Part shown: positions 1 to 7,424 of the stretch, one piece after another
How the letters are laid out: each line of letters opens with the position of its first letter
Position numbering within the stretch: position 1 is the stretch's first letter
From: CAYMTN01 sp964393335
GTDB taxonomy: Bacteria > Chloroflexota > Anaerolineae > Aggregatilineales > Aggregatilineaceae
NCBI GenBank assembly: GCA_964393335.1
Contig: CAYMTN010000045.1
Span: 1-28,081 of the forward strand
Direction: 5' to 3'
DNA: 28,081 nt
Program-made: the position numbers and the translations under genes
The notes under the pieces: generated by a model
What the model saw: the letters and a program-made list of their open reading frames with translations, nothing else
What the model was told of the DNA's origin: nothing
The model's database searches: none

Positions 1-60
1 ACTCGAACCTACAACCCATCGGTTAACAGCCGATTGCTCTGCCAATTGAGCTACTCAGGA
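1..60 (-). tRNA. tRNA-Asn (anticodon GTT), partial at window edge
   Basis: Read on the minus strand, the sequence gives a tRNA 5' acceptor strand TCCTGAG, a D arm GCTC/GAGC, an anticodon stem ATCGG/CCGAT around the loop CTGTTAA with anticodon GTT, a five-base variable region, and the T-stem 5' strand GTAGG followed by TTCGAGT. The 3' half of the T stem, the acceptor 3' strand and any CCA lie beyond the left edge. GTT reads AAC/AAU, so this is tRNA-Asn. A strong promoter sits directly upstream. Confidence 0.95.
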
Positions 61-71
61 AAGTGTGGAGT

Positions 72-100
72 AGCATACCAAAGTCACCGGGGGCTGTCAA
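72..100 (-). promoter_or_regulatory. Promoter of tRNA-Asn
   Basis: On the minus strand a perfect -35 TTGACA (95-100) is followed by a 17-base spacer and TATGCT (72-77), which is preceded by TGG and so is also an extended -10. Predicted initiation is about 5 bases before the tRNA 5' end, as expected for a stable-RNA promoter. Confidence 0.8.
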
Positions 101-152
101 GGCAAAAGATCCCCATTTTGCCCGTTTTTGGATCGGATGCACAACTGGCATT

Positions 153-180
153 TTGCCGCAGCGCCTAACCGCAGTAAGAT
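153..180 (+). promoter_or_regulatory. Candidate promoter of the acyltransferase operon
   Basis: TTGCCG (153-158), a 16-base spacer and TAAGAT (175-180) lie about 56 bases before the first gene of the five-gene run. Each hexamer matches consensus at four of six positions. The rest of the 61-236 gap holds only the tRNA promoter on the other strand. Confidence 0.35.
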
Positions 181-236
181 TGGAGATCATCATCCATACG
201 GTGCATCGTTGCTAAGGGGGAAAACCAGAAACCATC

Positions 237-1391
237 ATGTCCGCTCCGTTATCTGTTCGCAAAGCTGAATCCAAAGCGGATCTCACCACGTTTGTGACGT
301 TTCCCTGGACGGTCTACCGGGGCAACCCCTACTGGGTGCCGCCGCTGGTGTCCATGCAGCGGCACAGAGTCGATAAGCAAAAAAACGCCAGTTGGGAATA
401 TATGGACGGTGATTTTTTCATCGCGTGGCGCGGCGATCAGCCGGTGGGCACGATTGCCGCGTTCATCAACCACCACCATAACGAATACTGGAGCGAACAC
501 ATCGGGTTTTTTGGCATGTTTGAAGTGCTCGACGATCCCGAAGCCGCCGCTGCCCTGCTCGAAACCGCGTCGGAATACGTGCAAAGCAGGGGCTACGATG
601 CGCTGCGCGGCCCGGCCAGTTATTCGACCAATGCCGAATGCGGCGTGCTGGTCGATGGGTTTGACGACCCGCCCGTGCTGATGTACCCCTACAACCTGCC
701 CTACTACCAGCGCCTGATCGAAGGCGTGTCCGGCTTCGAAAAGGTGATGGACCTGTACGGCTACACGATCACGCTGGAGGGCGCGGAACAGACCGACGCG
801 CTCGAACAGATCAAACGCATCACGCGCCGCAACGGCGAGCGGCGCGGGATCACCGTGCGTAACGCCGACAAGCACCACCTCGACGACGAATTTAAGCTGC
901 TCAAAGACATTTACAACCACGCGTGGGAAAAGAACTGGGGCTTTGTCCCGTTTTCTGACCGCGAGCTGGACGAGATGATCCACGAGATCGGGCAGTTCTT
1001 CGTGCCGGAGATGGCGTTTTTCGCGTCGGTGGAAGGCAAACCGGCGGCGTTTTTGCTGGCCTTCCCGGATATGAACCAGGCCCTGCACCGCGCCTACGCC
1101 CGGCCCGGCAAGCCGGAACCGGTCACGCTGCTGCAAACGCTGTGGCATTGGAAACTGCGCTCGAAGATCAACCGCGTGCGTATCATGCTAATGGGCGTCG
1201 AAGAAGGTTACCGGCACATCGGCGTCGAAGCCGCGATGTTCATCCGGGCGTACGAAGCCGGGATCGAGCTGGGCTGGCACAACGCCGACGGCGGCTGGGT
1301 GCTCGAAAACAACGAGCCGATGAATCAACTCGCAACGGCCCTCAACGGGCGCGTGTATAAAACGTTCCGGTTTTACCAGCGCACGTTTTGA
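237..1391 (+). CDS. YghO-type GNAT-fold acyltransferase, copy 1
   Basis: A 384-residue protein of the large family that includes E. coli YghO, usually annotated as GNAT-family N-acetyltransferase. Family landmarks visible are FPWTVYRGNPYWVPPL near residues 22-37, a DFFIAWRGDQPVGTIAAF strand pair, NHHHNEYWSEHIGFFGMFE, the RGPASYSTNAECGVLVDGFD stretch, YNLPYYQRLIE, IYNHAWEKNWGFVP, and a C-terminal GVEEGYRHIGVEAAMF segment resembling the acyl-CoA-binding loop of GNAT enzymes. No signal peptide or membrane segment is seen, so it is probably cytoplasmic. It is the first of three paralogues (next at 1421 and 3086) sharing the same start pattern (MS..LSVRK.E.KAD). A purine-rich AAGGGGGAAAA lies somewhat far upstream. 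The acyl donor and acceptor cannot be read from sequence. Some members of this broad family act as bacterial ceramide synthases, as I recall, so a lipid-related role is possible but unproven. Confidence 0.85.
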   Translation: MSAPLSVRKAESKADLTTFVTFPWTVYRGNPYWVPPLVSMQRHRVDKQKNASWEYMDGDFFIAWRGDQPVGTIAAFINHHHNEYWSEHIGFFGMFEVLDDPEAAAALLETASEYVQSRGYDALRGPASYSTNAECGVLVDGFDDPPVLMYPYNLPYYQRLIEGVSGFEKVMDLYGYTITLEGAEQTDALEQIKRITRRNGERRGITVRNADKHHLDDEFKLLKDIYNHAWEKNWGFVPFSDRELDEMIHEIGQFFVPEMAFFASVEGKPAAFLLAFPDMNQALHRAYARPGKPEPVTLLQTLWHWKLRSKINRVRIMLMGVEEGYRHIGVEAAMFIRAYEAGIELGWHNADGGWVLENNEPMNQLATALNGRVYKTFRFYQRTF

Positions 1392-1420
1392 CGGGCGTGC
1401 CCCAACAGAAAGCAGGTTTC

Positions 1421-2602
1421 ATGAGCGCCTCATTGACTGTCCGAAAAGTCGAAAACAAAGCAGACCGCAGCACCTTCATCGCGTTTCCCTGGACGCTGTA
1501 CAAGGACAGCCCCTACTGGGTGCCGCCGCTGGTTTCCATGCAACGCGAGAAGCTGGATAAATCCAAAAACCCGACGTGGCACCACCTGGAAGGCGATTTT
1601 TTCATAGCGTGGCGCGGCGATACGCCGGTCGGGACCATCGCGGCCTTCGTCAACCACCGCCATAACGAGTTTCACGGCGAGAATATCGGCTTCTTTGGGT
1701 TGTTCGAAGTGGTGGACGATCAAGACGTGGCGAATGCGCTGCTCGACACGGCTGCCGATCACGTGCGGGCGCTGGGCGTGGACGCGCTGCGCGGCCCGGC
1801 CAGCCTGTCCACCAACGAGGAATGCGGCATCTTGATCGAAGGCTTCGACGATCCGCCGGTCGTGCTCTACCCGTACAACCCGCCCTACTACCAGCGCCTG
1901 CTGGAAAACGCCGGGTTCGAAAAGGTGATGGACCTCTGGTCGCATCACCTGACGCTGCAAGGCACGCGCGAGTCGGAAAAAGTGCAAAAGGTCTTTCGTG
2001 TGATCGACCGCAGCAACGAGCGCCGGGGGATCGTGGCCCGCCCGCCGGACATGAAACATCTCAAGCAAGAATTCGTGATATTCAAAGAGATTTACAACAG
2101 CGCGTGGGAAAAAAACTGGGGCTTCGTGCCCTTCACCGACGAAGAACTGGACGACCTGGTGAAGAACCTGGGCATGTTCTTTGAGCCGGACCTGACCGTG
2201 TTTGCCGAAGTACACGGTAAACCGGCGGGTTTTTTGCTCGGCCTGCCGGACCTGAACCAGGCGCTGCACCGCGCTCGCCCGCGCCCCGGCAAACCGGAAC
2301 TGCTGAGCATGGCGCAAGTCTACTGGCATTGGAAGCTGCGCCCGAAGATCACGCGCGTGCGCATCCCGCTGATGGGCGTCAAGGAAGAATTCCGGGGCAT
2401 TGGCGTCGAGGCGGCCATGTTCGCCAGGCTGTTCGAGCGGGTGGTGCCGGTGGCGGCGCGGCGGGGATGGGCCTACGCCGACGGCGGCTGGGTGCTCGAA
2501 ACCAACGAGCCGATGAACCGCCTGACCGAGACATTTAACGGGCACGTCTACAAACGGTTCCGCATGTACGAACGCGCACTCGCGCCTGATACGAGTGAAT
2601 GA
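1421..2602 (+). CDS. YghO-type GNAT-fold acyltransferase, copy 2
   Basis: A 393-residue paralogue of the preceding gene, colinear along its whole length: FPWTLYKDSPYWVPPLVSM, DFFIAWRGDTPVGTIAAF, NHRHNEFHGENIGFFGLFE, RGPASLSTNEECGILIEG, YNPPYYQRLLE, IYNSAWEKNWGFVPF and GVKEEFRGIGVEAAMF are all present. The frame is open from 1388, but the ATG at 1421 is chosen because the protein then begins MSASLTVRKVE like both paralogues and has an AGCAGG ribosome-site-like stretch just upstream. It starts 29 bases after copy 1 and its stop is 7 bases from the HIT gene, so all are probably co-transcribed. The C-terminus is slightly longer than in copy 1, with an insertion VVPVAARRGWAYADGG. Substrate is unknown; divergence from copies 1 and 3 suggests a different acyl donor or acceptor rather than simple dosage. 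Confidence 0.85.
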   Translation: MSASLTVRKVENKADRSTFIAFPWTLYKDSPYWVPPLVSMQREKLDKSKNPTWHHLEGDFFIAWRGDTPVGTIAAFVNHRHNEFHGENIGFFGLFEVVDDQDVANALLDTAADHVRALGVDALRGPASLSTNEECGILIEGFDDPPVVLYPYNPPYYQRLLENAGFEKVMDLWSHHLTLQGTRESEKVQKVFRVIDRSNERRGIVARPPDMKHLKQEFVIFKEIYNSAWEKNWGFVPFTDEELDDLVKNLGMFFEPDLTVFAEVHGKPAGFLLGLPDLNQALHRARPRPGKPELLSMAQVYWHWKLRPKITRVRIPLMGVKEEFRGIGVEAAMFARLFERVVPVAARRGWAYADGGWVLETNEPMNRLTETFNGHVYKRFRMYERALAPDTSE

Positions 2603-2609
2603 GGTGATC

Positions 2610-3062
2610 ATGTCCACGTTTGACCCGCACTGCATGGCCTGTCAAGTCGTCGCCGGTACGCTCATCCCACCGGGCGGTATCATTTATGAAGGCGAGCATT
2701 GGCTGGTATCGCACCAGATCAGCCCGGCGCTGCTGCGCGGTTTTTTGATCGTCAAAACACGGCGGCACTGCGAGCATATCGCCGAACTGACAGACGCTGA
2801 GGCTGCCGAGTTCGGGCCTATCGTGCGTAATGTGACGCGGGCGTTGTCAGACGTCGTCAGTCCGGCCAAAGTATACGTGTGCTCGTTTGGGGAAGCGGTG
2901 ACGCACATTCATTTTTACGTGATCCCGCGCTATCCTGACCTGCCTGCCAACGGGCTGAAAACACTGGACGAAGTCCTCCGCCAGAGGCAGCACCGGTGCA
3001 GCGACGACGAAGCAGCACAGATCGCCGCGCAAGTCAGAGCGCGGCTGGCGCGCCCGACGTAA
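2610..3062 (+). CDS. HIT-family (histidine triad) protein with altered third triad residue
   Basis: A 150-residue HIT-superfamily protein. These enzymes hydrolyse or transfer nucleoside phosphates using the middle histidine of the H-x-H-x-H-x-x motif. Here the motif reads H99-I-H101-F-Y103-V-I followed by PR, so the first two histidines, including the nucleophile position, are kept while the third is tyrosine. An N-terminal CMAC pair (C8, C11) could bind metal, as in some HIT proteins. The motif DHWLVSHQISPALLRGFLIV-like strand pattern (EHWLVSHQ, LRGFLIVKTRRHCEHI) is typical of the fold. The ATG at 2610 is preferred over one at 2595 because GAGGTG lies at 2601-2606. It sits between acyltransferase copies 2 and 3 with gaps of 7 and 23 bases, so it belongs to the same transcript. 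A role in clearing adenylated or CoA/nucleotide by-products of the acyltransferases is conceivable but only inferred. Confidence 0.8.
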   Translation: MSTFDPHCMACQVVAGTLIPPGGIIYEGEHWLVSHQISPALLRGFLIVKTRRHCEHIAELTDAEAAEFGPIVRNVTRALSDVVSPAKVYVCSFGEAVTHIHFYVIPRYPDLPANGLKTLDEVLRQRQHRCSDDEAAQIAAQVRARLARPT

Positions 3063-3085
3063 CGAGGTCGAAAGGAACACACCGC

Positions 3086-4255
3086 ATGTCTTCGCCCGTA
3101 TCCGTCCGCAAGGTGGAGTCGAAAGCACAGCATCAAACGTTTTTGCGTTTTCCCTGGACGCTGTACAGAGACGATCCGTGCTGGGTCCCGCCGCTGGTAT
3201 CGATGCAGCGGCACAAGCTCGACAAGCAGAAAAACCCCGCCTGGAAGTACATGGAAGGTGATTATTTCATCGCGTGGCGCGGCGACCAGCCGGTCGGGAC
3301 TATCGCGGCATTCGTCAACCACCGGCATAACGAATTTCAGCACGATCACATCGGCTTTTTTGGCCTGTTCGAAGTCTACGACGATCCCGAAGCGGCTCAC
3401 GCGCTGCTGGCAACGGCGGCAGAATATGTACAGGCGAAGGGCTACGACGCGATACGCGGCCCGGCCAGTTTTTCGACCAATGACGAGTGCGCCGTGTTGA
3501 TCAAGGGGTTCGACGATCCACCCGTCATCCTGATGCCGTATAACTACCCGTACTACCAGCGGCTGTTGGACACTGCGCCCGGCTTCAAAAAAGCGATGGA
3601 CGTGTACAGCTATAACATCACACTGAAAGACTGGACCGCGTCCGCCAAGCTCGAACAGACGCAGCGTGTCACGCGTAAAAACAACGAACGGCGCGACATC
3701 AGCGTGCGCACTATCGATCCCAAACACGTCAAGCGCGATCTGCAACTGCTCAAGCAGATCTACAACCAGGCGTGGGACGATAACTGGGGCTTTGTGCCAA
3801 TGTCCGATGACGAACTCGACGCGCTGGTCAAAGACCTGGGGCAGTACCTGGAGCCGCGGCTCGCATTTTTCGCGCTGGTCAAAGACGAGCCGGTCGCGTT
3901 TTTGCTGGCGTTCCCGGACCTCAACCAGCCGCTGCACGCCGCCTACCCGCATCCCGGCAAGCCGGAGTTAGTCAGCATGGCGCAGGTGTTGTGGCATTGG
4001 AAACTGCGTCCGAAGATCAGCCGCATCCGCATTGCATTGATGGGCGTCAAGGAAGGCTACCGGGGCATCGGCGTGGAGGCGGCGATGTTCGTCGAGCTGT
4101 TCGAGCAGGCCCTGACCATCAGCGCGGAAACAGGCTGGTCCTACGCCGACGCGGGGTGGGTGCTCGAAGTCAACGAGCCGATGCAGCGCCTTGTCACGGC
4201 TTACGGCGGCGACGACTACAAGCACTACCGGTTCTACGAGCGCGCCCTCACCTGA
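3086..4255 (+). CDS. YghO-type GNAT-fold acyltransferase, copy 3
   Basis: A 389-residue third paralogue: FPWTLYRDDPCWVPPLVSM, DYFIAWRGDQPVGTIAAF, NHRHNEFQHDHIGFFGLFE, RGPASFSTNDECAVLIKG, YNYPYYQRLLD, IYNQAWDDNWGFVPM and GVKEGYRGIGVEAAMF match copies 1 and 2 in order. The frame is open back to 2996 inside the HIT gene, but the ATG at 3086 gives the conserved MSSPVSVRKVESKA start and has AAAGGAA 9 bases before it. The gene follows the HIT gene by 23 bases and precedes the receiver-domain gene by 24. One difference is YRDDPCW where the others have Y before W. Like its relatives it is soluble, and the function is probably N- or O-acyl transfer with an unknown substrate. Confidence 0.85.
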   Translation: MSSPVSVRKVESKAQHQTFLRFPWTLYRDDPCWVPPLVSMQRHKLDKQKNPAWKYMEGDYFIAWRGDQPVGTIAAFVNHRHNEFQHDHIGFFGLFEVYDDPEAAHALLATAAEYVQAKGYDAIRGPASFSTNDECAVLIKGFDDPPVILMPYNYPYYQRLLDTAPGFKKAMDVYSYNITLKDWTASAKLEQTQRVTRKNNERRDISVRTIDPKHVKRDLQLLKQIYNQAWDDNWGFVPMSDDELDALVKDLGQYLEPRLAFFALVKDEPVAFLLAFPDLNQPLHAAYPHPGKPELVSMAQVLWHWKLRPKISRIRIALMGVKEGYRGIGVEAAMFVELFEQALTISAETGWSYADAGWVLEVNEPMQRLVTAYGGDDYKHYRFYERALT

Positions 4256-4279
4256 CCAGCGCGAGCGAAGAGAGGCACT

Positions 4280-4711
4280 ATGGCACAGAAAACGATCGTC
4301 GTCGTGGACGACGAACCGCGTATAGTGGACATGATCACCACGTTTTTGACGATCAAAGGTTTCACGGTGCACGGCGGGTATACGGGTGAAGAAGGGCTGG
4401 TGATGGTTCAGGGCTTCAAGCCGGACGCGCTGCTGCTGGACCTGATGCTGCCGGATATGGACGGGTTTGAGGTGTTGGAACGGCTGCGCGCCCAGCCGGA
4501 TTTTGCCGCCCTGCCGGTGGTGATCATCTCGGCCCGCGCCGATCCCGAAGCCAAAACCCGCGCCGCGCGGGCCGGGGCAAACGGGTACATGACCAAGCCG
4601 GTGCGCTTCTCGGAGCTGCTGGCCGAGTTGGAGCGCCTGGCCAACCTGTCGCCGGATGTTATGCCCCCAGCCGACATCGAGCCGCCCGCCAACCCGGATG
4701 CGCCGCAGTAG
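4280..4711 (+). CDS. Stand-alone response-regulator receiver protein (CheY-like)
   Basis: A 143-residue single receiver (REC) domain with all phosphorylation residues: acidic pair D10-D11 in VVVDDEP, phospho-acceptor D54 in LLLDLMLPDMDG, S84 in IISAR and K106 in TKPV. It therefore should accept phosphate from a histidine kinase. After the domain (about residue 125) there is only a proline-rich, acidic tail (PPADIEPPANPDAPQ) and no output domain, so it probably acts through protein-protein contact. No kinase is encoded in the window. GAGAGG lies 7 bases before the ATG. It is the last gene of the acyltransferase run, 24 bases after copy 3, and converges with the lipoprotein gene only 9 bases away. 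Confidence 0.92.
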   Translation: MAQKTIVVVDDEPRIVDMITTFLTIKGFTVHGGYTGEEGLVMVQGFKPDALLLDLMLPDMDGFEVLERLRAQPDFAALPVVIISARADPEAKTRAARAGANGYMTKPVRFSELLAELERLANLSPDVMPPADIEPPANPDAPQ

Positions 4712-4720
4712 CAGGCGGGC

Positions 4721-6058
4721 CTACTCCGCCAGCTTGCCGAGCGCGGCGTCGGCGGCCACTTCCGGCGATTCACCTTCCAACACGGCGAGCAGGCTTTGTT
4801 GCAGCGCGGCGGCGGCGCTGTTGCTGCGCTGCGTGCCCGGTACCACCAGCGCGGATTCGAGCAGAGTCTGCGCGAAATCGGCATACACTTCGTCTTCCCA
4901 CAAGCGCAGCGCCCGCGTTTGGGATGGCAGCACGCCTAACGCCTCGGTGAAGGTGCTCTGCTGGCTGATGCGCATCATCCACGACAGGAGGGTACGCGCG
5001 TGCTGCTGCCGGTCGGGGTCCTGCGTGGTGAGCACCCACATCCAGCCGTCCAGCGCCGTGACGGGCAGCCCGTCGACGGTCGGGATCGGGGCCAGCCCGA
5101 CGTTTTGTACGCTGGCTTCATGGCTGAGATACGTCAGCGAATCCACGCCAACCATGTTCACTTCCGCCGTGACAAACTGGTTCCAGTAGTCCTCAAAACG
5201 GGTGAATTGCAGCAGCGCCGGGCTGAAAATGCCGCGATCCCTGCCGCGCGCGTAATAATCCAGCACCGTCACCAGCGGGTCACGATCGAGCATGGCCGCG
5301 CCGTTTGGATCGACCAGATGACCGCCCGCTTCGAGGTATTGCAGCAGGACGGTCCAGCTTAGCAGCGTCGTCCCGGCAGGGAACAGGTAATGCGGCTCTT
5401 GCAGCAGCACGTCGTCAAACGTCAGCAGCGGCTGGTCAAACACGGATGCACGGTAGGCGACGTGATAAAAATTGAGCGCGTAGGGCACGCCGTACAACAC
5501 GCCGTCGATCTCGCCCACCGCCCGCGTACCGGGCAGCAGGTTGGTGTCGGCCAGATCGGACGGAATCCAGTCGTCGAGCGGTACGATCAGCCCTTCGGTG
5601 GCAGCGGTCAGCATGTCGGCGCGGCGCATCAGCGTCAGGTCCGGCAGCGCGCCCGGCGCGACCGGCCCCGCCGTGCGCAGCATGGGCAGAATCCCGCCCA
5701 GGCCATTGGTGCGCATCCGCCGTACTTCCAGCCCGTAAGCGGTGTATGTCGAGCGGAACGTGTCGAACTGGCGGTCAAGCAGCGCCAGCGCGGGGCCATC
5801 CGTCTGCGGGTACAGCTCGTCAGGCCACCAGACCTTGACGGTGATCGTTTCCGGCGTCGGTTGGACAACCGGCGTATTTTGCCGGGCGGGTTGGTCCGCT
5901 GCCGGGCCAGCATACGCGGACGCCAGCAGCGCCGGTACCTGCATCGAGCCTGTCGTCGGAACCGCGCCCGCGCTTTCGCCGCCGCACGCGGCCAGCGGCA
6001 GGGCAACCAGCACGGCTGCTGCACATAACGCCAGGCCACCTGTCACATAATGGTGCAT
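4721..6058 (-). CDS. Extracellular solute-binding lipoprotein (ABC sugar-binding type, family 1)
   Basis: A 445-residue secreted lipoprotein: a hydrophobic signal segment ends in lipobox LAAC with the lipidated cysteine at C25, followed by a Gly/Ser-rich linker. The body resembles UgpB/MalE-type binding proteins: an early ITVKVWWPDE strand, LTLMRRADMLTAATEGLIVPLDDW in the first lobe, IDGVLYGVPYALNFYHVAYR at the hinge, and a C-terminal helical lobe with LDGWMWVLTT and ALGVLPSQTRAL. The ATG at 6058 is chosen because GGAGG lies 7 bases upstream; an in-frame ATG six codons earlier would place this ribosome site inside the gene. No ABC permease or ATPase gene is nearby, so it is an orphan. It follows the ACP gene by only 21 bases, an odd pairing of a cytoplasmic carrier with an extracellular protein. 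The ligand cannot be told from sequence. Confidence 0.85.
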   Translation of the reverse strand: MHHYVTGGLALCAAAVLVALPLAACGGESAGAVPTTGSMQVPALLASAYAGPAADQPARQNTPVVQPTPETITVKVWWPDELYPQTDGPALALLDRQFDTFRSTYTAYGLEVRRMRTNGLGGILPMLRTAGPVAPGALPDLTLMRRADMLTAATEGLIVPLDDWIPSDLADTNLLPGTRAVGEIDGVLYGVPYALNFYHVAYRASVFDQPLLTFDDVLLQEPHYLFPAGTTLLSWTVLLQYLEAGGHLVDPNGAAMLDRDPLVTVLDYYARGRDRGIFSPALLQFTRFEDYWNQFVTAEVNMVGVDSLTYLSHEASVQNVGLAPIPTVDGLPVTALDGWMWVLTTQDPDRQQHARTLLSWMMRISQQSTFTEALGVLPSQTRALRLWEDEVYADFAQTLLESALVVPGTQRSNSAAAALQQSLLAVLEGESPEVAADAALGKLAE

Positions 6059-6079
6059 AACGTGACCTCCTGCCACTGG

Positions 6080-6328
6080 TCAGGCATCCTGCATGACACG
6101 GTTCACCATCTGGGTGAGCGTATCCAGGTTTTCGACGGTTAGATCGGGGTCCGGGATGTAGATTCCAAACATCTCTTCGACAAAGACGCCAAACTGCGCC
6201 AGCGAAAACGAGTCGATCAGGCCGCCCGTGATCAGCGGTTCGTCGTCTTGCAGATCGTAGCCCGGCATCCGAATCAGGTCGGTGATCACAAACGCTCGCA
6301 GCGTGTCACGTACTTCGGCGTAATCCAT
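6080..6328 (-). CDS. Acyl carrier protein, orphan
   Basis: An 82-residue acidic carrier protein. The phosphopantetheine attachment site is S40 in GGLIDSFSLAQF, the D-S-hydrophobic motif of ACP/PCP domains with Phe in place of the common Leu. Helix III region EEMFGIYIPDPDLTVENLDT also fits the fold. Size is typical of free ACPs. It is not next to fatty-acid synthesis genes, so it is probably a specialised carrier rather than the housekeeping AcpP. It lies 113 bases after the phosphotransferase-like gene and 21 bases before the binding lipoprotein, and an extended -10 stands about 87 bases upstream. Because three acyltransferases lie within 6 kb, it may deliver acyl chains to one of them; that link is inference. 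Confidence 0.88.
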   Translation of the reverse strand: MDYAEVRDTLRAFVITDLIRMPGYDLQDDEPLITGGLIDSFSLAQFGVFVEEMFGIYIPDPDLTVENLDTLTQMVNRVMQDA

Positions 6329-6414
6329 CGTGTCGGTTTCCTTCCCCTGGTGCAGCGAATAGGCGAATCAAGCGGGAGAACAGCCGTATCGAACCGTTCA
6401 AGAACATGTCCGCG

Positions 6415-6423
6415 ATTGTAACA
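6415..6423 (-). promoter_or_regulatory. Candidate extended -10 promoter for ACP and binding-lipoprotein genes
   Basis: On the minus strand TGTTACAAT (TG-N-TACAAT) lies in the 113-base gap before the ACP gene. No convincing -35 is seen, which extended -10 promoters can tolerate. It would give a leader of about 80 bases. Confidence 0.35.
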
Positions 6424-6441
6424 TACGCATCCCGGCGAAGG

Positions 6442-7365
6442 TCACAACAGCTTCAACCCGGTGCGTGACTCGACAAACAGCAGCAGCCCGTTCCACGCCG
6501 GGCCAACCTGTGCCAGGAAGCGCTGGCGCTGCGGGGCGGGCAGCGTCGAAAGCGTCTGCGCGACACGGGCCAGCAGTCGCAGCGCGCTAAAGACTTCCCA
6601 GTATCCCAGTTCGGGCAGCGGCCCGGCCACCTCGGAATAAATGGACACGAAACGCTCGCTAAGCGTGAGATCGTACGCGCCAAGCTGCGCGCTGGTATAC
6701 CCCACGTCGAACCTCGGATCGGCGATGACGGCTGTCTCCCACCCCTGCACCGCGACGATCTGCGTGCGGTCGGCCAGCACGTTATGCAGCATGTAGTTGC
6801 CGTGAACGAGCGTGTGCGGAATCTCGTACATGCGCTCGCGGTGGACGAGCAGCCAGTCAAGAATGTCCTGCAACTGGGGCGTTTCCAGGCGGCGCACCAT
6901 CAGCGTTAACTCGCGCAGCGCGTAAAAAAACGGCGTCACCGGCAGATCGGGCAGGTGTGCCCAGTGCATCTGGTGCAGCTCGGCCAGCCGCCGCGCGAAA
7001 TCCTCACCCACGCGTGCGAAAAACGCGCGTAACTGCCCCTCGACGCCGCGCCCCTCGACGTATTCGAGCAACAGCAGCACGTAGCGCGAGTAGTGGCTCC
7101 AGCCAAAAAAGTACGCGCCGGGCACCGGGAACCGGCGGTCGTGCAGCGCCGACATGACCGTAAACACGCGGTAGGCCTGCGTCTGGTTTTGCGGGGCGTA
7201 ACGCAGCAGGATCACACGCGGCGGCACGCCCGGCCCGCCCAGCGCGTAGGCCAGCCCCCGGTCGCTGGTCCCGGCCTCAACCGGGATCGGCTGCGCCGGG
7301 ACGTGTCGCCCAAACGCCAGCCACAAGACGTGCGAAATATCCGAATCGGTCGATTGATGACTCAC
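6442..7365 (-). CDS. Aminoglycoside-phosphotransferase-fold protein, probable pseudokinase
   Basis: A 307-residue protein of the APH/choline-kinase-like phosphotransferase fold. Recognisable parts are the N-lobe strand RVILLRYAP, the hinge YVLLLLEYVEGRG, the helix FARRLAELHQMHW and the catalytic-loop region. In active members the loop is HGDxxxxN followed by IDW; here it is H188-G-N190-Y-M-L-H-N195 and VQG208WE. Both aspartates, the catalytic base and the magnesium-binding one, are replaced (N190, G208), while the histidine, N195 and the WE pair remain. It is therefore probably inactive as a kinase or works as a binding/scaffold protein. The GTG at 7365 is chosen: GGAG lies 8 bases before it and it clears the upstream gene, whereas a start at 7446 would overlap the TPR gene. 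It lies 46 bases after the TPR gene and is probably co-transcribed. Confidence 0.75.
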   Translation of the reverse strand: MSHQSTDSDISHVLWLAFGRHVPAQPIPVEAGTSDRGLAYALGGPGVPPRVILLRYAPQNQTQAYRVFTVMSALHDRRFPVPGAYFFGWSHYSRYVLLLLEYVEGRGVEGQLRAFFARVGEDFARRLAELHQMHWAHLPDLPVTPFFYALRELTLMVRRLETPQLQDILDWLLVHRERMYEIPHTLVHGNYMLHNVLADRTQIVAVQGWETAVIADPRFDVGYTSAQLGAYDLTLSERFVSIYSEVAGPLPELGYWEVFSALRLLARVAQTLSTLPAPQRQRFLAQVGPAWNGLLLFVESRTGLKLL

Positions 7366-7402
7366 GATGTTGACTCCGTTGACCGGCCAGTCCGAACCTG
7401 GT

Positions 7403-7424
7403 CGCGGCGGCCTACTCCGCCGCG
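7403..7424 (-). other. Perfect 8-bp hairpin spanning the TPR gene stop codon
   Basis: CGCGGCGG (7403-7410) pairs with CCGCCGCG (7417-7424) around a six-base loop that contains the stop codon. There is no T tract, so it is not a standard intrinsic terminator. It may stabilise the upstream message or slow reading into the next gene. Confidence 0.4.

Noticed and set aside
2930..3952. A 340-codon minus-strand frame inside acyltransferase copy 3, and similar ones in copies 1 and 2
   Set aside because: The three antisense frames resemble each other only because their plus-strand genes are paralogous; none has its own ribosome site or a recognisable domain.
237..4255. The repeated acyltransferase genes as a mobile element or recombination duplication of recent date
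   Set aside because: The copies differ throughout at DNA level, no flanking repeats or transposase are present, and an unrelated gene is inserted; old gene duplication fits better.
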